A DNA stretch of 26,535 bases from a virus. Positions within the stretch are counted from its first letter, which is position 1; each line of letters starts with the position of its first letter. Position numbers and translations under genes: made by a program. Of this stretch, positions 17,284 through 22,545 are shown piece after piece. The notes beneath the pieces are model-generated. The model searched no databases, was not told where the DNA came from, and saw only the letters and a program-made list of their open reading frames with translations. The stretch covers positions 1 to 26,535 of the IMG/VR virus record IMGVR_UViG_3300043446_002903; one strand, given 5' to 3'.

Positions 17284-18244
17284 GATCTACCATATCTTTC
17301 ACCAAATCAATAAAGGATATTTCTGGTTTCCAGTTTAAGTAGGTTTGAGCTTTTGTTGGCATACCTCTTAAATATTCAACTTCTGCTGGTCGATATAGGT
17401 CAGGATCTATTTCAACATAATCTTTATAATTTAATCCTGCATATTCAAACGCTAATTCTAAAAAGTTTTGAACTGACCAAGTGTTACCTGTTGCCACAAC
17501 ATAATCAGTGGGACTAGATTGTTGTAGCATTAACCACATTGCTCTTACATAATCTTTTGCGTGTCCCCAGTCTCTATGGGCACTAAGATTACCTAGCTTT
17601 AATTTTTGTGATGTTTCGCCACTTTTAACTTGACCAATATACTTAGTAATTTTCCTAGTAACAAAGTTTTCTCCTCGTCGTGGACTTTCGTGATTAAACA
17701 ATATTCCACAGCAACCAAATATTCCATAGCCTGTTCTGTAAATTCGCACCATATTGTGAGCCGCCAATTTTGCTACTCCGTAAGGACTCTGTGGCAACAA
17801 AGCGGTGTCTTCGTCTTGATATTTTAGTCCTGTTAAATTAGTACTATAATTAAATCCAAACATTTCGCTAGTGCTTGCCTGATAAAATTTGGTACTAAAA
17901 GAATAATTTTTAATGGCCTCTAGGAGGTTCACAACTCCAATAGTATCAATTTCGAATGTTGTTGTTGGTTGTTTGAAGCTGGTTCCAACATGACTCTGAG
18001 CAGCCAGATTATAAACTTCATGAGGCTGGTGACGATGAATAACGTCGTTGCATCCGCTAGGATCTGTTAGATCAAATTCTTCCAAAATGAAATTTGGATT
18101 GTTTAGCAGATGGGAAACTCTGTCTAGGGTGTTTGTGCTACTGCGGCGATATAGGCCAATCACAGTATAATTTTTCTCTAAAAGTAAGTCGGCCAAATAA
18201 CTTCCGTCTTGTCCATTAACTCCTGTGATAATTGCTTTTTTCAT
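17264..18244 (-). CDS. gmd: GDP-mannose 4,6-dehydratase
   Basis: A 326-residue extended short-chain dehydrogenase that converts GDP-mannose to GDP-4-keto-6-deoxymannose, the precursor of GDP-fucose, rhamnose and perosamine. The Rossmann motif is ITGVNGQDGSYLA (Gly8, Gly11, Gly14), the NADP-type RR follows at 33-34, and the catalytic set is STSE (Thr125, Glu127) with SPYGVAK (Tyr155, Lys159). Substrate-loop signatures NHESPRRGENFVTRKI and GN-RDWGHAKDYV are also present. Length is close to the family norm. In phages, gmd may alter host surface sugars or supply a modified sugar. It has an AAAGGA ribosome-binding site and overlaps its neighbours by 4 and 20 bases, so it is an integral operon member. 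No other nucleotide-sugar gene is in the window. Confidence 0.95.
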   Translation of the reverse strand: MKKAIITGVNGQDGSYLADLLLEKNYTVIGLYRRSSTNTLDRVSHLLNNPNFILEEFDLTDPSGCNDVIHRHQPHEVYNLAAQSHVGTSFKQPTTTFEIDTIGVVNLLEAIKNYSFSTKFYQASTSEMFGFNYSTNLTGLKYQDEDTALLPQSPYGVAKLAAHNMVRIYRTGYGIFGCCGILFNHESPRRGENFVTRKITKYIGQVKSGETSQKLKLGNLSAHRDWGHAKDYVRAMWLMLQQSSPTDYVVATGNTWSVQNFLELAFEYAGLNYKDYVEIDPDLYRPAEVEYLRGMPTKAQTYLNWKPEISFIDLVKDMVDHDIQKL

Positions 18245-19056
18245 GATTCGTCCTTTGCTACGCTTTCTGGTGTGAAAAATGGTCGATCTACTGAATTGTC
18301 TGCATAATTATGATATTCTTCTAATTTATTTTTATATTTTTCGGTTGCTAATTTTAGTATTTCCATCTCTCTTCCTTCTCGTTCCCTAATATCTTCATCC
18401 TCTAACATGCGTATTAATCCTACCCAACTACTTTTACCATCCTCAATTCTTTTAATACGTTGTTCACGGGTGGCCTTAAGATCTTTACTTATTTTTTGTT
18501 GTTCGTTTAGAAGTTTTGTATATTCATTAGTATAATTAGCAATACTATTTCGCGCAAAGCTTAATTGAGTTTCCATATTGATCAGTTTCGCCGTGTCTCT
18601 TTGATCTTCTGGCTTGTCGTATTCTTTATCAACATCCTTTTGTAATTTTTCTGTCATGGTAATATGACGCTTTCGTTCCTTCATGCTTCGATTAATCAAA
18701 ATATCAATAGTAATAAATTGTTTAATTTGTAATTCTTCAGCAGGAAGAACATCTTCTCGGAACTGCTTAATTAATCCTATCCATGTATTTTCAAAGTATT
18801 CTAACTCTCCTGTTTCAGCATCAAACTGACGGGCGATTTCTGGCCAAAAGGTTTTACTATGTAGTTTATATCGTAGTGTTTCGTTATCTTTTTTCTCATC
18901 ACTGCTCAGGTATAAATTATTTTCATCAATGTATCTTTTGATGGGAGCTTCACTACGATTTAATGATTCTGCTATTTGTTCTATGGTTAGATCTTGAACA
19001 TTATCTCTTATGTATTGTTCTTCATCTAAACTTAGTTGTCCTCGTTTTTTGGGCAT
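18241..19056 (-). CDS. HTH/coiled-coil DNA-binding protein, candidate terminase small subunit
   Basis: A 271-residue protein. Residues 6-46 form a helix-turn-helix (LSLDEEQYIRDNVQ, LTIEQIAESLNRSEAPIKRYI). A conserved-looking middle follows (LHSKTFWPEIARQFDAETGELEYFENTWIGLIKQFREDVLPAEELQIKQFI, about 66-116). Long charged helices, probably coiled coil, run from 120 to 250. I recall very similar proteins in environmental phages, usually unnamed. HTH plus oligomerising helices, and a place a few genes before terL, fit a small terminase. A regulator is the alternative, since it directly follows a sigma factor. The start overlaps the sigma gene by 25 bases. Confidence 0.6.
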   Translation of the reverse strand: MPKKRGQLSLDEEQYIRDNVQDLTIEQIAESLNRSEAPIKRYIDENNLYLSSDEKKDNETLRYKLHSKTFWPEIARQFDAETGELEYFENTWIGLIKQFREDVLPAEELQIKQFITIDILINRSMKERKRHITMTEKLQKDVDKEYDKPEDQRDTAKLINMETQLSFARNSIANYTNEYTKLLNEQQKISKDLKATREQRIKRIEDGKSSWVGLIRMLEDEDIREREGREMEILKLATEKYKNKLEEYHNYADNSVDRPFFTPESVAKDES

Positions 19057-19703
19057 GAATAGTCTTTCATAAGAAGTGATATGTGGCTTTTTAATTTATC
19101 TAATAGTGGCTTGTTTACTTTAACTCCGTGCTTCAACTTTAAATAAATTTCTCTATATTCTGCTATAACAATATGATCATCTAAAAAGTTTATAATTTCT
19201 TGATTTTGCAGAAGAAGGTTGGTGTCGTATTTGTCCGGTATGGGGGTATCATTATTTTCATCGTCGTGATGAATACTTTTGGGTTTCATAATATTTTTTT
19301 TATTTTCGTTACGATTGCTCCAACTAGCATATAGTTCACAATCATTTTTATTAGAATATTGTAAACACTGACTTTTACTGGATGAGCAATGTTTATCATA
19401 CAAAGGACAACTCAAGCATGGTTTGTCGGGCCTTTGATAATTATTACGCTTATAATTAAATAAGCGATTTCTTACATGGGTCCAGAGAAAGTTTTCTAAT
19501 GGGCGCTTTTGATCATATTTCTGCAAGCCTTCTATAGCGAATATAGCAGCTTGTTGCTTCATATCATCAAAGTCATGGTAACCAAATTTAAATTTGTATG
19601 CTAATCTTTTGCTAATATTATCTAATACTTTTAAGAAATCTTCTTCTGTGACGCCATATTCTTCATATATATTATTATTCTTGTTTTTGTTTTTCTTCGT
19701 CAT
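19032..19703 (-). CDS. Phage sigma factor, region 2 with Cys-rich insert
   Basis: A 223-residue protein. Residues 30-90 (RLAYKFKFGYHDFDDMKQQAAIFAIEGLQKYDQKRPLENFLWTHVRNRLFNYKRN) match sigma-70 region 2: 2.1/2.2 core-binding helices ending in KYD, and a 2.3/2.4 helix FLWTHVRNRL that would melt and read a -10 element. This is followed by Cys96-x2-Cys99-x6-Cys106-x6-Cys113-x8-Cys122, a probable metal-binding knuckle, and a charged C-terminus without a clear region 4. This resembles T4 gp55-like late sigma factors. It likely directs host RNA polymerase to virion genes. The start overlaps the upstream 51-aa ORF by 29 bases, and the ribosome-binding site is weak. Confidence 0.8.
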   Translation of the reverse strand: MTKKNKNKNNNIYEEYGVTEEDFLKVLDNISKRLAYKFKFGYHDFDDMKQQAAIFAIEGLQKYDQKRPLENFLWTHVRNRLFNYKRNNYQRPDKPCLSCPLYDKHCSSSKSQCLQYSNKNDCELYASWSNRNENKKNIMKPKSIHHDDENNDTPIPDKYDTNLLLQNQEIINFLDDHIVIAEYREIYLKLKHGVKVNKPLLDKLKSHISLLMKDYSCPKNEDN

Positions 19704-19830
19704 CTAATAGTTCCGCTATAGACTTGCCTTCTGGCAACTCTAAGTCTTTTTGAATTTGGTCGTTTAAGCTGGCTTCTGCTTTAGTTTCTAATACAGAATC
19801 AACAAATTGTGGATTTTGATCATTTGTCAT
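19675..19830 (-). CDS. 51-residue acidic leader protein upstream of the sigma factor
   Basis: A short ORF: MTNDQNPQFVDSVLETKAEA followed by LNDQIQKDLELPEGKSIAELLDDEEKQKQE. It starts at the first ATG behind the minus-strand promoter, with AAGAGG about seven bases upstream, the best ribosome-binding site in this part. It overlaps the sigma gene by 29 bases in another frame, so its translation may couple to the sigma factor. The protein is acidic and probably helical at its C-terminus. I do not recognise a family. Confidence 0.7.
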   Translation of the reverse strand: MTNDQNPQFVDSVLETKAEASLNDQIQKDLELPEGKSIAELLDDEEKQKQE

Positions 19831-19840
19831 GATGAACCTC

Positions 19841-19868
19841 TTGCTATTTTGGTCAACAATACTATAAT
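19841..19868 (+). promoter_or_regulatory. Rightward sigma-70-type promoter of the divergent pair
   Basis: TTGCTA (19841-19846), a 16-base spacer, and TATAAT (19863-19868), followed by ACGGAG and the ATG at 19909. It drives the AT-hook gene. Its -10 box coincides with that of the opposite promoter. Confidence 0.65.
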
Positions 19869-19891
19869 AAACAGTTACACATTTTGTGCAA
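19864..19891 (-). promoter_or_regulatory. Leftward sigma-70-type promoter of the virion operon
   Basis: On the minus strand TTGCAC (19886-19891), a 16-base spacer, and TATTAT (19864-19869). It would start the transcript carrying the 51-aa ORF, sigma factor, terminase and downstream genes. Its -10 occupies the same base pairs as the rightward -10, so both cannot open at once. Confidence 0.6.
19875..19891. promoter_or_regulatory. Candidate operator over the leftward -35 box
   Basis: TTACACATTTTGTGCAA is an inverted repeat (TTgCACA / TGTGtAA, one mismatched pair). It covers the leftward -35 box and lies a few bases downstream of the rightward -10. The adjacent AT-hook/HTH protein is an obvious candidate ligand, by inference. 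Confidence 0.45.
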
Positions 19892-19908
19892 TTTACGGAG
19901 TTATAAAA

Positions 19909-20121
19909 ATGGCGAATTACAAGAAATGGCTCGATAATGAACTGGATTTTATCAAAAACAATCAGGATTCTATGAATGATGAAATTTTGGCCACTAAGTT
20001 AAGCGAAATGACTGGTCAAAGTATTACACGAAGCATGATTCGTCGCCAAAGACGAAAGTTGGATATTAAGAAGAAACGAGGCCGTCCACGCAAAGAGAAA
20101 GTGAGTGAAGTTCATGGTTAA
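19909..20121 (+). CDS. Small HTH protein with AT-hook
   Basis: A 70-residue DNA-binding protein. I use the ATG at 19909, eight bases after ACGGAG. An upstream in-frame extension to 19807 would run through the promoter. Residues 1-50 (WLDNELDFIKNNQDSMNDEILATKLSEMTGQSITRSMIRRQRRKL) resemble the small HTH domains that test for DNA in 'DEEL-FI--N---S--EIA--L' phage proteins. They share pattern with the N-terminus of the 18241-19056 product. Residues 52-63 (KKKRGRPRKEK) are an AT-hook with the core GRP. The position at the divergent promoter suggests control of the early/late switch or of itself. This is inference. Confidence 0.75.
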   Translation: MANYKKWLDNELDFIKNNQDSMNDEILATKLSEMTGQSITRSMIRRQRRKLDIKKKRGRPRKEKVSEVHG

Positions 20122-20329
20122 AATGTTATACGCTGCTATCTTTATGTTAGCTTATTGTTCGTCAGAATGTTATGCTAACTGTTGCTGGGTTCAACAACCA
20201 GCTCCTATTGTTGTGCAGGAAGTGAGGCCTGTGGTATATTATCAGGCGATTCCTGTAACATACTATTACTATGTGCCAGTAGCTCTTCCGGCACCAGTAT
20301 ATAACCCTTGGGTTCGATACTGCTACTAA
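20114..20329 (+). CDS. Secreted Cys/Tyr/Pro-rich small protein
   Basis: A 71-residue protein from the ATG at 20114. A GTG at 20105 would add three residues. Residues 1-22 form a signal peptide (MVKMLYAAIFMLAYCSSECYA) with a plausible cleavage after CYA. The mature part, NCCWVQQPAPIVVQEVRPVV and then YYQAIPVTYYYYVPVALPAPVYNPWVRYCY, is Pro/Tyr/Val-rich with paired cysteines at both ends. LAYC is not a canonical lipobox. It overlaps the stop of the AT-hook gene, forming a two-gene operon ended by the 20357 terminator. I recognise no family. A surface or periplasmic role, perhaps in exclusion, is speculation. Confidence 0.65.
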   Translation: MVKMLYAAIFMLAYCSSECYANCCWVQQPAPIVVQEVRPVVYYQAIPVTYYYYVPVALPAPVYNPWVRYCY

Positions 20330-20356
20330 ATTAGCAAACTTCGACCCTAGGATCTA

Positions 20357-20390
20357 AAAGGGGCGGGTGGAAACACTCGCCTCTTTTTTT
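20357..20390 (+). terminator. Rho-independent terminator
   Basis: GGGGCGGGTG and CACTCGCCTC pair (with G-U wobbles) around a GAAA loop (20360-20383), followed by TTTTTTT. It closes the AT-hook/secreted-protein operon. Confidence 0.85.
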
Positions 20391-20462
20391 ATAAATGTTC
20401 ATAAAGAAACTGGCCAATTCTATGTGAGGGTGCTTATTTTTTTTGGACCACCCGGCATTTTT

Positions 20463-20484
20463 ATGAAAATCGTACGATTTCCAT
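20463..20484. promoter_or_regulatory. 22-bp near-perfect palindrome
   Basis: ATGaAAATCGTACGATTTcCAT has one mismatched pair, with a 14-bp perfect core AAATCGTACGATTT. It occurs once in the window, in the gap between the AT-hook operon terminator and dyad A. It looks like an operator for a dimeric protein. No promoter overlaps it visibly. Confidence 0.45.
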
Positions 20485-20526
20485 GCTAAAACAAAAAAAC
20501 CCCCCTTTCGCCCCGCCGTTTTTGAC

Positions 20527-20553
20527 GTAACTCGTTACTGGACAAGGACTTAC
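20527..20553. repeat. 27-bp dyad, copy A
   Basis: GTAACTCGTT, seven bases, then AAGGACTTAC. The arms are inverted repeats (8 of 10). It is the first of seven dyads with the same 10-7-10 layout, preceded by a GC-rich stretch ending in TTTTT. Confidence 0.75.
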
Positions 20554-20589
20554 GACTAATATGCTGATCGACACGATCTTCTGTTTAAG

Positions 20590-20606
20590 AGCAAATGCTA
20601 TGCCAA
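20590..20606 (-). promoter_or_regulatory. Sigma-54-like box, leftward (A)
   Basis: On the minus strand TTGGCATAGCATTTGCT, with the exact ten bases between GG and GC required for a -24/-12 promoter. It points left into dyad A, where no gene starts. With the next box it forms a divergent pair or a long inverted repeat. Confidence 0.5.
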
Positions 20607-20619
20607 AGAAAAAATATGT

Positions 20620-20636
20620 TTGGCACGATATTTGCT
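20620..20636 (+). promoter_or_regulatory. Sigma-54-like promoter (A)
   Basis: TTGGCACGATATTTGCT matches the sigma-54 consensus TGGCACG-N4-TTGCT with GG and GC ten bases apart. It lies 80 bases from the dyad A centre and about 40 bases upstream of the sigma-70-type promoter for the gene at 20731. Confidence 0.7.
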
Positions 20637-20673
20637 GTACATAACCTTACGATATTGTAAGAAAAGATTTTTA

Positions 20674-20701
20674 TTGACTTCTAAAGTTTTTGTGGTATAA
20701 T
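20674..20701 (+). promoter_or_regulatory. Sigma-70-type early promoter, class I
   Basis: TTGACT (20674-20679), a 16-base spacer beginning TCTAAAGT, and TATAAT (20696-20701), then GTCGATATAAG. It serves the gene at 20731. Confidence 0.85.
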
Positions 20702-20730
20702 GTCGATATAAGAAGTAAGAGAGAAAGAAA

Positions 20731-20952
20731 ATGGAAAAGACGATTCACACTAACGACTTCATCAAGAGCCTTCCTAAGATTGTTCAGAAGAAGGTATGGA
20801 AGGTTACCGATAAGAATGGTACGGTTGTTCAGTACGTTGGTGCAACCGATAATCGTAAGAGTACCGCTCAAGAGTATATCAACGAGAAGTATCCTTCTCA
20901 AACTCTTACCCTTACCTTTTCGCATTTCAACGGATTGATTACGATTCGTTGA
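20731..20952 (+). CDS. Small early protein, 73 aa, unknown
   Basis: A 73-residue protein: MEKTIHTNDFIKSLPKIVQK followed by KVWKVTDKNGTVVQYVGATDNRKSTAQEYINEKYPSQTLTLTFSHFNGLITIR. It is moderately basic, with an alpha start and a beta-rich end, and without Cys or a membrane segment. The ATG is first behind a class I promoter. The leader is purine-rich (GAGAGAAAGAAA), a weak ribosome-binding site. Codons favour C-ending triplets, unlike the AT-rich virion genes. I recognise no family. A host-takeover role is inferred only from location. Confidence 0.75.
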   Translation: MEKTIHTNDFIKSLPKIVQKKVWKVTDKNGTVVQYVGATDNRKSTAQEYINEKYPSQTLTLTFSHFNGLITIR

Positions 20953-20970
20953 AAAATATTTTCTAAGGTA

Positions 20971-20999
20971 TTGACAGGCTAAAATCCGATAGGTATAAT
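20971..20999 (+). promoter_or_regulatory. Sigma-70-type early promoter, class III
   Basis: TTGACA (20971-20976), 17 bases including AATCCGATA, and TATAAT (20994-20999). Together with an AAAAATATTTTCT tract just upstream it repeats almost exactly at 21176-21222. Confidence 0.85.
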
Positions 21000-21026
21000 A
21001 GAGCGAAAGAAAGAAAAGGAAATCAA

Positions 21027-21176
21027 ATGACCATCCAAGTTCAGAATACGATCCGCCGCCTTGTTGCTCGCCATGGATATTCGGCCACCTTTGTTCAGCA
21101 TATGGGTGAGGGTATCTGCCTCTATAGCATCGGCGGGATCATGTACCGTATCCGTGGTGATGGTACGATTCTCTAA
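21027..21176 (+). CDS. Small early protein, 49 aa, unknown
   Basis: A 49-residue protein, MTIQVQNTIRRLVARHGYSA then TFVQHMGEGICLYSIGGIMYRIRGDGTIL. An N-terminal basic helix (NTIRRLVARHGYS) is followed by a beta-hairpin-like region. AAGGAAATCAA precedes the ATG, giving a good ribosome-binding site, and the class III promoter lies 27 bases upstream. It has its own promoter and no overlap with neighbours. No family recognised. Confidence 0.75.
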   Translation: MTIQVQNTIRRLVARHGYSATFVQHMGEGICLYSIGGIMYRIRGDGTIL

Positions 21177-21193
21177 AAAATATTTTCTGGGGA

Positions 21194-21222
21194 TTGACAC
21201 GGAAAAATCCGATAAGTATAAT
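21194..21222 (+). promoter_or_regulatory. Sigma-70-type early promoter, class III, for a leaderless gene
   Basis: TTGACA (21194-21199), 17 bases including AATCCGATA, and TATAAT (21217-21222). Only six bases separate the -10 from the ATG at 21229, so transcription should start at or next to the start codon. Confidence 0.8.
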
Positions 21223-21228
21223 AGCAGC

Positions 21229-21354
21229 ATGACACGAATCACCTGGACAACCGAAAGCCGATACCGATACAATCTCTTTGTTGACGGTATCAAGGTAGGA
21301 TACAATCTTTCTCTGGACGATTTCTTTACCCTTCTGAAAAGGTATGATATATGA
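21229..21354 (+). CDS. Small early protein, 41 aa, probably leaderless mRNA
   Basis: A 41-residue protein, MTRITWTTESRYRYNLFVDG then IKVGYNLSLDDFFTLLKRYDI. An in-frame extension back to 21061 would cross the previous gene and this gene's promoter, so the ATG at 21229 is the real start. There is no ribosome-binding site, because the -10 box ends six bases before the ATG. The fold may be a beta-hairpin plus one helix (SLDDFFTLLKRY). Its stop overlaps the next start as ATGA. No family recognised. Confidence 0.65.
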   Translation: MTRITWTTESRYRYNLFVDGIKVGYNLSLDDFFTLLKRYDI

Positions 21355-21539
21355 ATAGCCTCGACAAGATTCTCGCCGCTATGCGTTCTGGCAAGTATGG
21401 TAGCGTTATCGACCCAAAGGGTAACGCTCATGTAGGTATCATCAACGCTATCATGCGAGAAGATGGTAGCGGGAAAAACTGGATCGTGACACTGACCAAC
21501 CGTACAGTAAGTGAACGCGTGTTCATTCATGCCACCTGA
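21351..21539 (+). CDS. Small early protein, 62 aa, unknown
   Basis: A 62-residue protein: MNSLDKILAAMRSGKYGSVI followed by DPKGNAHVGIINAIMREDGSGKNWIVTLTNRTVSERVFIHAT. An N-terminal helix is followed by a beta-rich domain resembling a small SH3-like barrel in pattern (V--G-I-AI-REDGSGKNWIVTL). The start overlaps the previous stop as ATGA, so it is translationally coupled to the leaderless gene. No catalytic residues stand out. It is the last gene before control region B. Confidence 0.75.
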   Translation: MNSLDKILAAMRSGKYGSVIDPKGNAHVGIINAIMREDGSGKNWIVTLTNRTVSERVFIHAT

Positions 21540-21546
21540 GAGGGGG

Positions 21547-21566
21547 TATGGGGCTAATCCCTCATA
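21547..21566 (+). terminator. Possible terminator hairpin before control region B
   Basis: TATG-GGG pairs with CCC-CATA around CTAAT with one bulged base. A second small hairpin (ATCGG-cggg-CCGAT, 21575-21588) followed by TTTT lies just before dyad B. Either could end the upstream transcript. Neither is a textbook terminator. Confidence 0.4.
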
Positions 21567-21594
21567 GGTGGGGGATCGGCGGGCCGATTTTGAC

Positions 21595-21621
21595 GTAACT
21601 CATTACGGCACAACGACTTAG
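21595..21621. repeat. 27-bp dyad, copy B
   Basis: GTAACTCATT, seven bases (ACGGCAC), AACGACTTAG. It has the same layout as copies A and C to G and is followed by GGGCTAAT, as in copy E. Confidence 0.75.
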
Positions 21622-21669
21622 GGCTAATCACATGATCGTATCGAATAAGTGATTAAGAAAATAAAATAT

Positions 21670-21686
21670 TTGGCATGATATTTGCT
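21670..21686 (+). promoter_or_regulatory. Sigma-54-like promoter B1
   Basis: TTGGCATGATATTTGCT, GG and GC ten bases apart. The centre of dyad B lies 62 bases upstream. Confidence 0.6.
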
Positions 21687-21704
21687 ATAAGAATATTTAT
21701 TGTT

Positions 21705-21721
21705 TTGGCATAGCGTTTGCT
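21705..21721 (+). promoter_or_regulatory. Sigma-54-like promoter B2
   Basis: TTGGCATAGCGTTTGCT, GG and GC ten bases apart, 35 bases after B1. It lies 53 bases upstream of the sigma-70-type -35 box at 21758. Confidence 0.6.
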
Positions 21722-21757
21722 GTAGGAAACCTTACGATATTTTAAGAAAGATTTTTG

Positions 21758-21785
21758 TTGACTTCTAAAGTTGGCATGGTATAAT
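21758..21785 (+). promoter_or_regulatory. Sigma-70-type early promoter, class I
   Basis: TTGACT (21758-21763), a 16-base spacer beginning TCTAAAGT, and TATAAT (21780-21785), then GCCGATATAG. It drives the gene at 21814. Confidence 0.85.
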
Positions 21786-21813
21786 GCCGATATAGAAAGT
21801 AAGGAGAAAAGAA

Positions 21814-21942
21814 ATGACAACGCTCATCGTAATCGGAAACAAGTATAAGGTTTATCGTGACATGGAAAACGGAAAGCGTAGACTGCTCGGCACGTTCAAG
21901 AGCAGCGACGAGGCTATCCGATTCATGAACAATGTGCGATAA
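21814..21942 (+). CDS. Small early protein, 42 aa, paralogue of 23056-23196
   Basis: A 42-residue basic protein: MTTLIVIGNKYKVYRDMENG then KRRLLGTFKSSDEAIRFMNNVR. A strong AAGGAG lies in the leader. It aligns end to end with the 23056-23196 product (common core KYKVY--NGKR-LLG-F--S--AIRFMN), so the two are duplicates. The pattern, two or three strands followed by a helix, fits a miniature alpha/beta fold. I recognise no family outside the window. The stop is nine bases before the next -35 box. Confidence 0.8.
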   Translation: MTTLIVIGNKYKVYRDMENGKRRLLGTFKSSDEAIRFMNNVR

Positions 21943-21951
21943 ATATCCCTA

Positions 21952-21980
21952 TTGACGATTCAAGTTTCGATCTGTAGAAT
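21952..21980 (+). promoter_or_regulatory. Sigma-70-type early promoter, class I variant
   Basis: TTGACG (21952-21957), 17 bases, TAGAAT (21975-21980), then CCCGATATAG. It drives the acidic protein gene at 22015. Confidence 0.8.
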
Positions 21981-22014
21981 CCCGATATAGAAAGTAACCC
22001 AAAAGGAAAAGATC

Positions 22015-22218
22015 ATGAGCAACGACTTTGTTTACGATATGAGCGAAATCAACGAAGAGGAAATCATGAAGGGTTGGGAAGAAATGAACGAAGCGGACTA
22101 CATTCCGGGCCTTGATGATGGCGAAGGTTGGGATCCGATCATGGGTGACGATGACGAATGGATCGACACGGATGACGAATGGCTGGACGATTTTGCAGGT
22201 GAGGAGGATTTTGCCTGA
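22015..22218 (+). CDS. Strongly acidic small early protein, 67 aa
   Basis: A 67-residue protein with 15 Asp and 12 Glu against one Lys and no Arg. It starts MSNDFVYDMSEINEEEIMKG and ends in DDDEWIDTDDEWLDDFAGEEDFA, where acidic triplets alternate with Trp/Leu/Phe. AAAAGGAAAAGATC gives the ribosome-binding site. Such proteins in phages often mimic DNA or bind basic host factors (nucleases, RNA polymerase), as with T7 Ocr or other DNA mimics. There is no sequence similarity that I can claim, only composition. It stands alone before control region C. Confidence 0.75.
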   Translation: MSNDFVYDMSEINEEEIMKGWEEMNEADYIPGLDDGEGWDPIMGDDDEWIDTDDEWLDDFAGEEDFA

Positions 22219-22245
22219 CCACCCATTTGGAGGGGTACTATACTC

Positions 22246-22262
22246 TCCCCCATTGTGGGGGA
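22246..22262. other. GC-rich hairpin
   Basis: TCCCCCATTGTGGGGGA forms a perfect 7-bp stem with a 3-base loop after the acidic protein gene. It lacks a T-run, so it may act as a processing or stability hairpin rather than a terminator. Confidence 0.45.
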
Positions 22263-22265
22263 AAC

Positions 22266-22282
22266 AGCAAATGTTATGCCAA
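22266..22282 (-). promoter_or_regulatory. Sigma-54-like box, leftward (C1)
   Basis: On the minus strand TTGGCATAACATTTGCT with correct GG/GC spacing. A degenerate rightward copy (ATGGCATAGGATTCGCG, 22289-22305) lies six bases away, repeating the divergent pair of region A. Confidence 0.45.
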
Positions 22283-22319
22283 ATGCGAATGGCATAGGAT
22301 TCGCGGGGCCGATTTTGAC

Positions 22320-22346
22320 ATAACTCCTTATGGCACAACGACTTAC
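22320..22346. repeat. 27-bp dyad, copy C
   Basis: ATAACTCCTT, seven bases (ATGGCAC), AACGACTTAC. It is preceded by GGGGCCGATTTTG, as copy B is by GGGCCGATTTTG. Confidence 0.75.
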
Positions 22347-22373
22347 GAACAGTATCACCTAATCCTGACAGCT

Positions 22374-22390
22374 AGCAAATCCCGTGCCAA
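22374..22390 (-). promoter_or_regulatory. Sigma-54-like box, leftward (C2)
   Basis: On the minus strand TTGGCACGGGATTTGCT, one of the best sigma-54 matches in the window. It points left into dyad C, and no minus-strand gene follows. Confidence 0.5.
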
Positions 22391-22433
22391 AACACCATCT
22401 GCCTAAAAAATGTCATCCCCGCAGTTGGAGGGT

Positions 22434-22514
22434 GCCGCAAAATGCTACACTATGCTGTTTTTCTCGGGAAAATCGCGTAGCAAAATGCTACACCACTGTA
22501 GCAAAATGCAACGC
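22434..22514. repeat. Three GTAGCAAAATGCTAC-type elements
   Basis: The middle copy (22477-22491) is a perfect inverted repeat, GTAGCA-AAA-TGCTAC. The first (22434-22450) keeps the right arm, and the third (22498-22514) keeps the left arm. Starts are 43 and 21 bases apart, close to whole helical turns, as for a cooperatively bound protein. They lie about 80-160 bases upstream of the sigma-54-like promoter at 22595. Confidence 0.65.
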
Positions 22515-22545
22515 TCAAAAACTGGGCCCACAAAATAGGCATGAC

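Larger units (their letters stand above)
20391..20730. other. Control region A (non-coding)
   Basis: About 340 bases without a gene. It holds a 22-bp near-palindrome (20463-20484), C-rich tract (about 20498-20516), dyad A (20527-20553), opposed sigma-54-like boxes (20590-20606 and 20620-20636) and a sigma-70-type promoter (20674-20701). It opens the plus-strand mini-gene region. Confidence 0.6.

Noticed and set aside
20979-21530. 183-codon open frame on the minus strand
   Set aside because: It lies opposite three small plus-strand genes that have promoters, and has no ribosome-binding site or recognisable domain.
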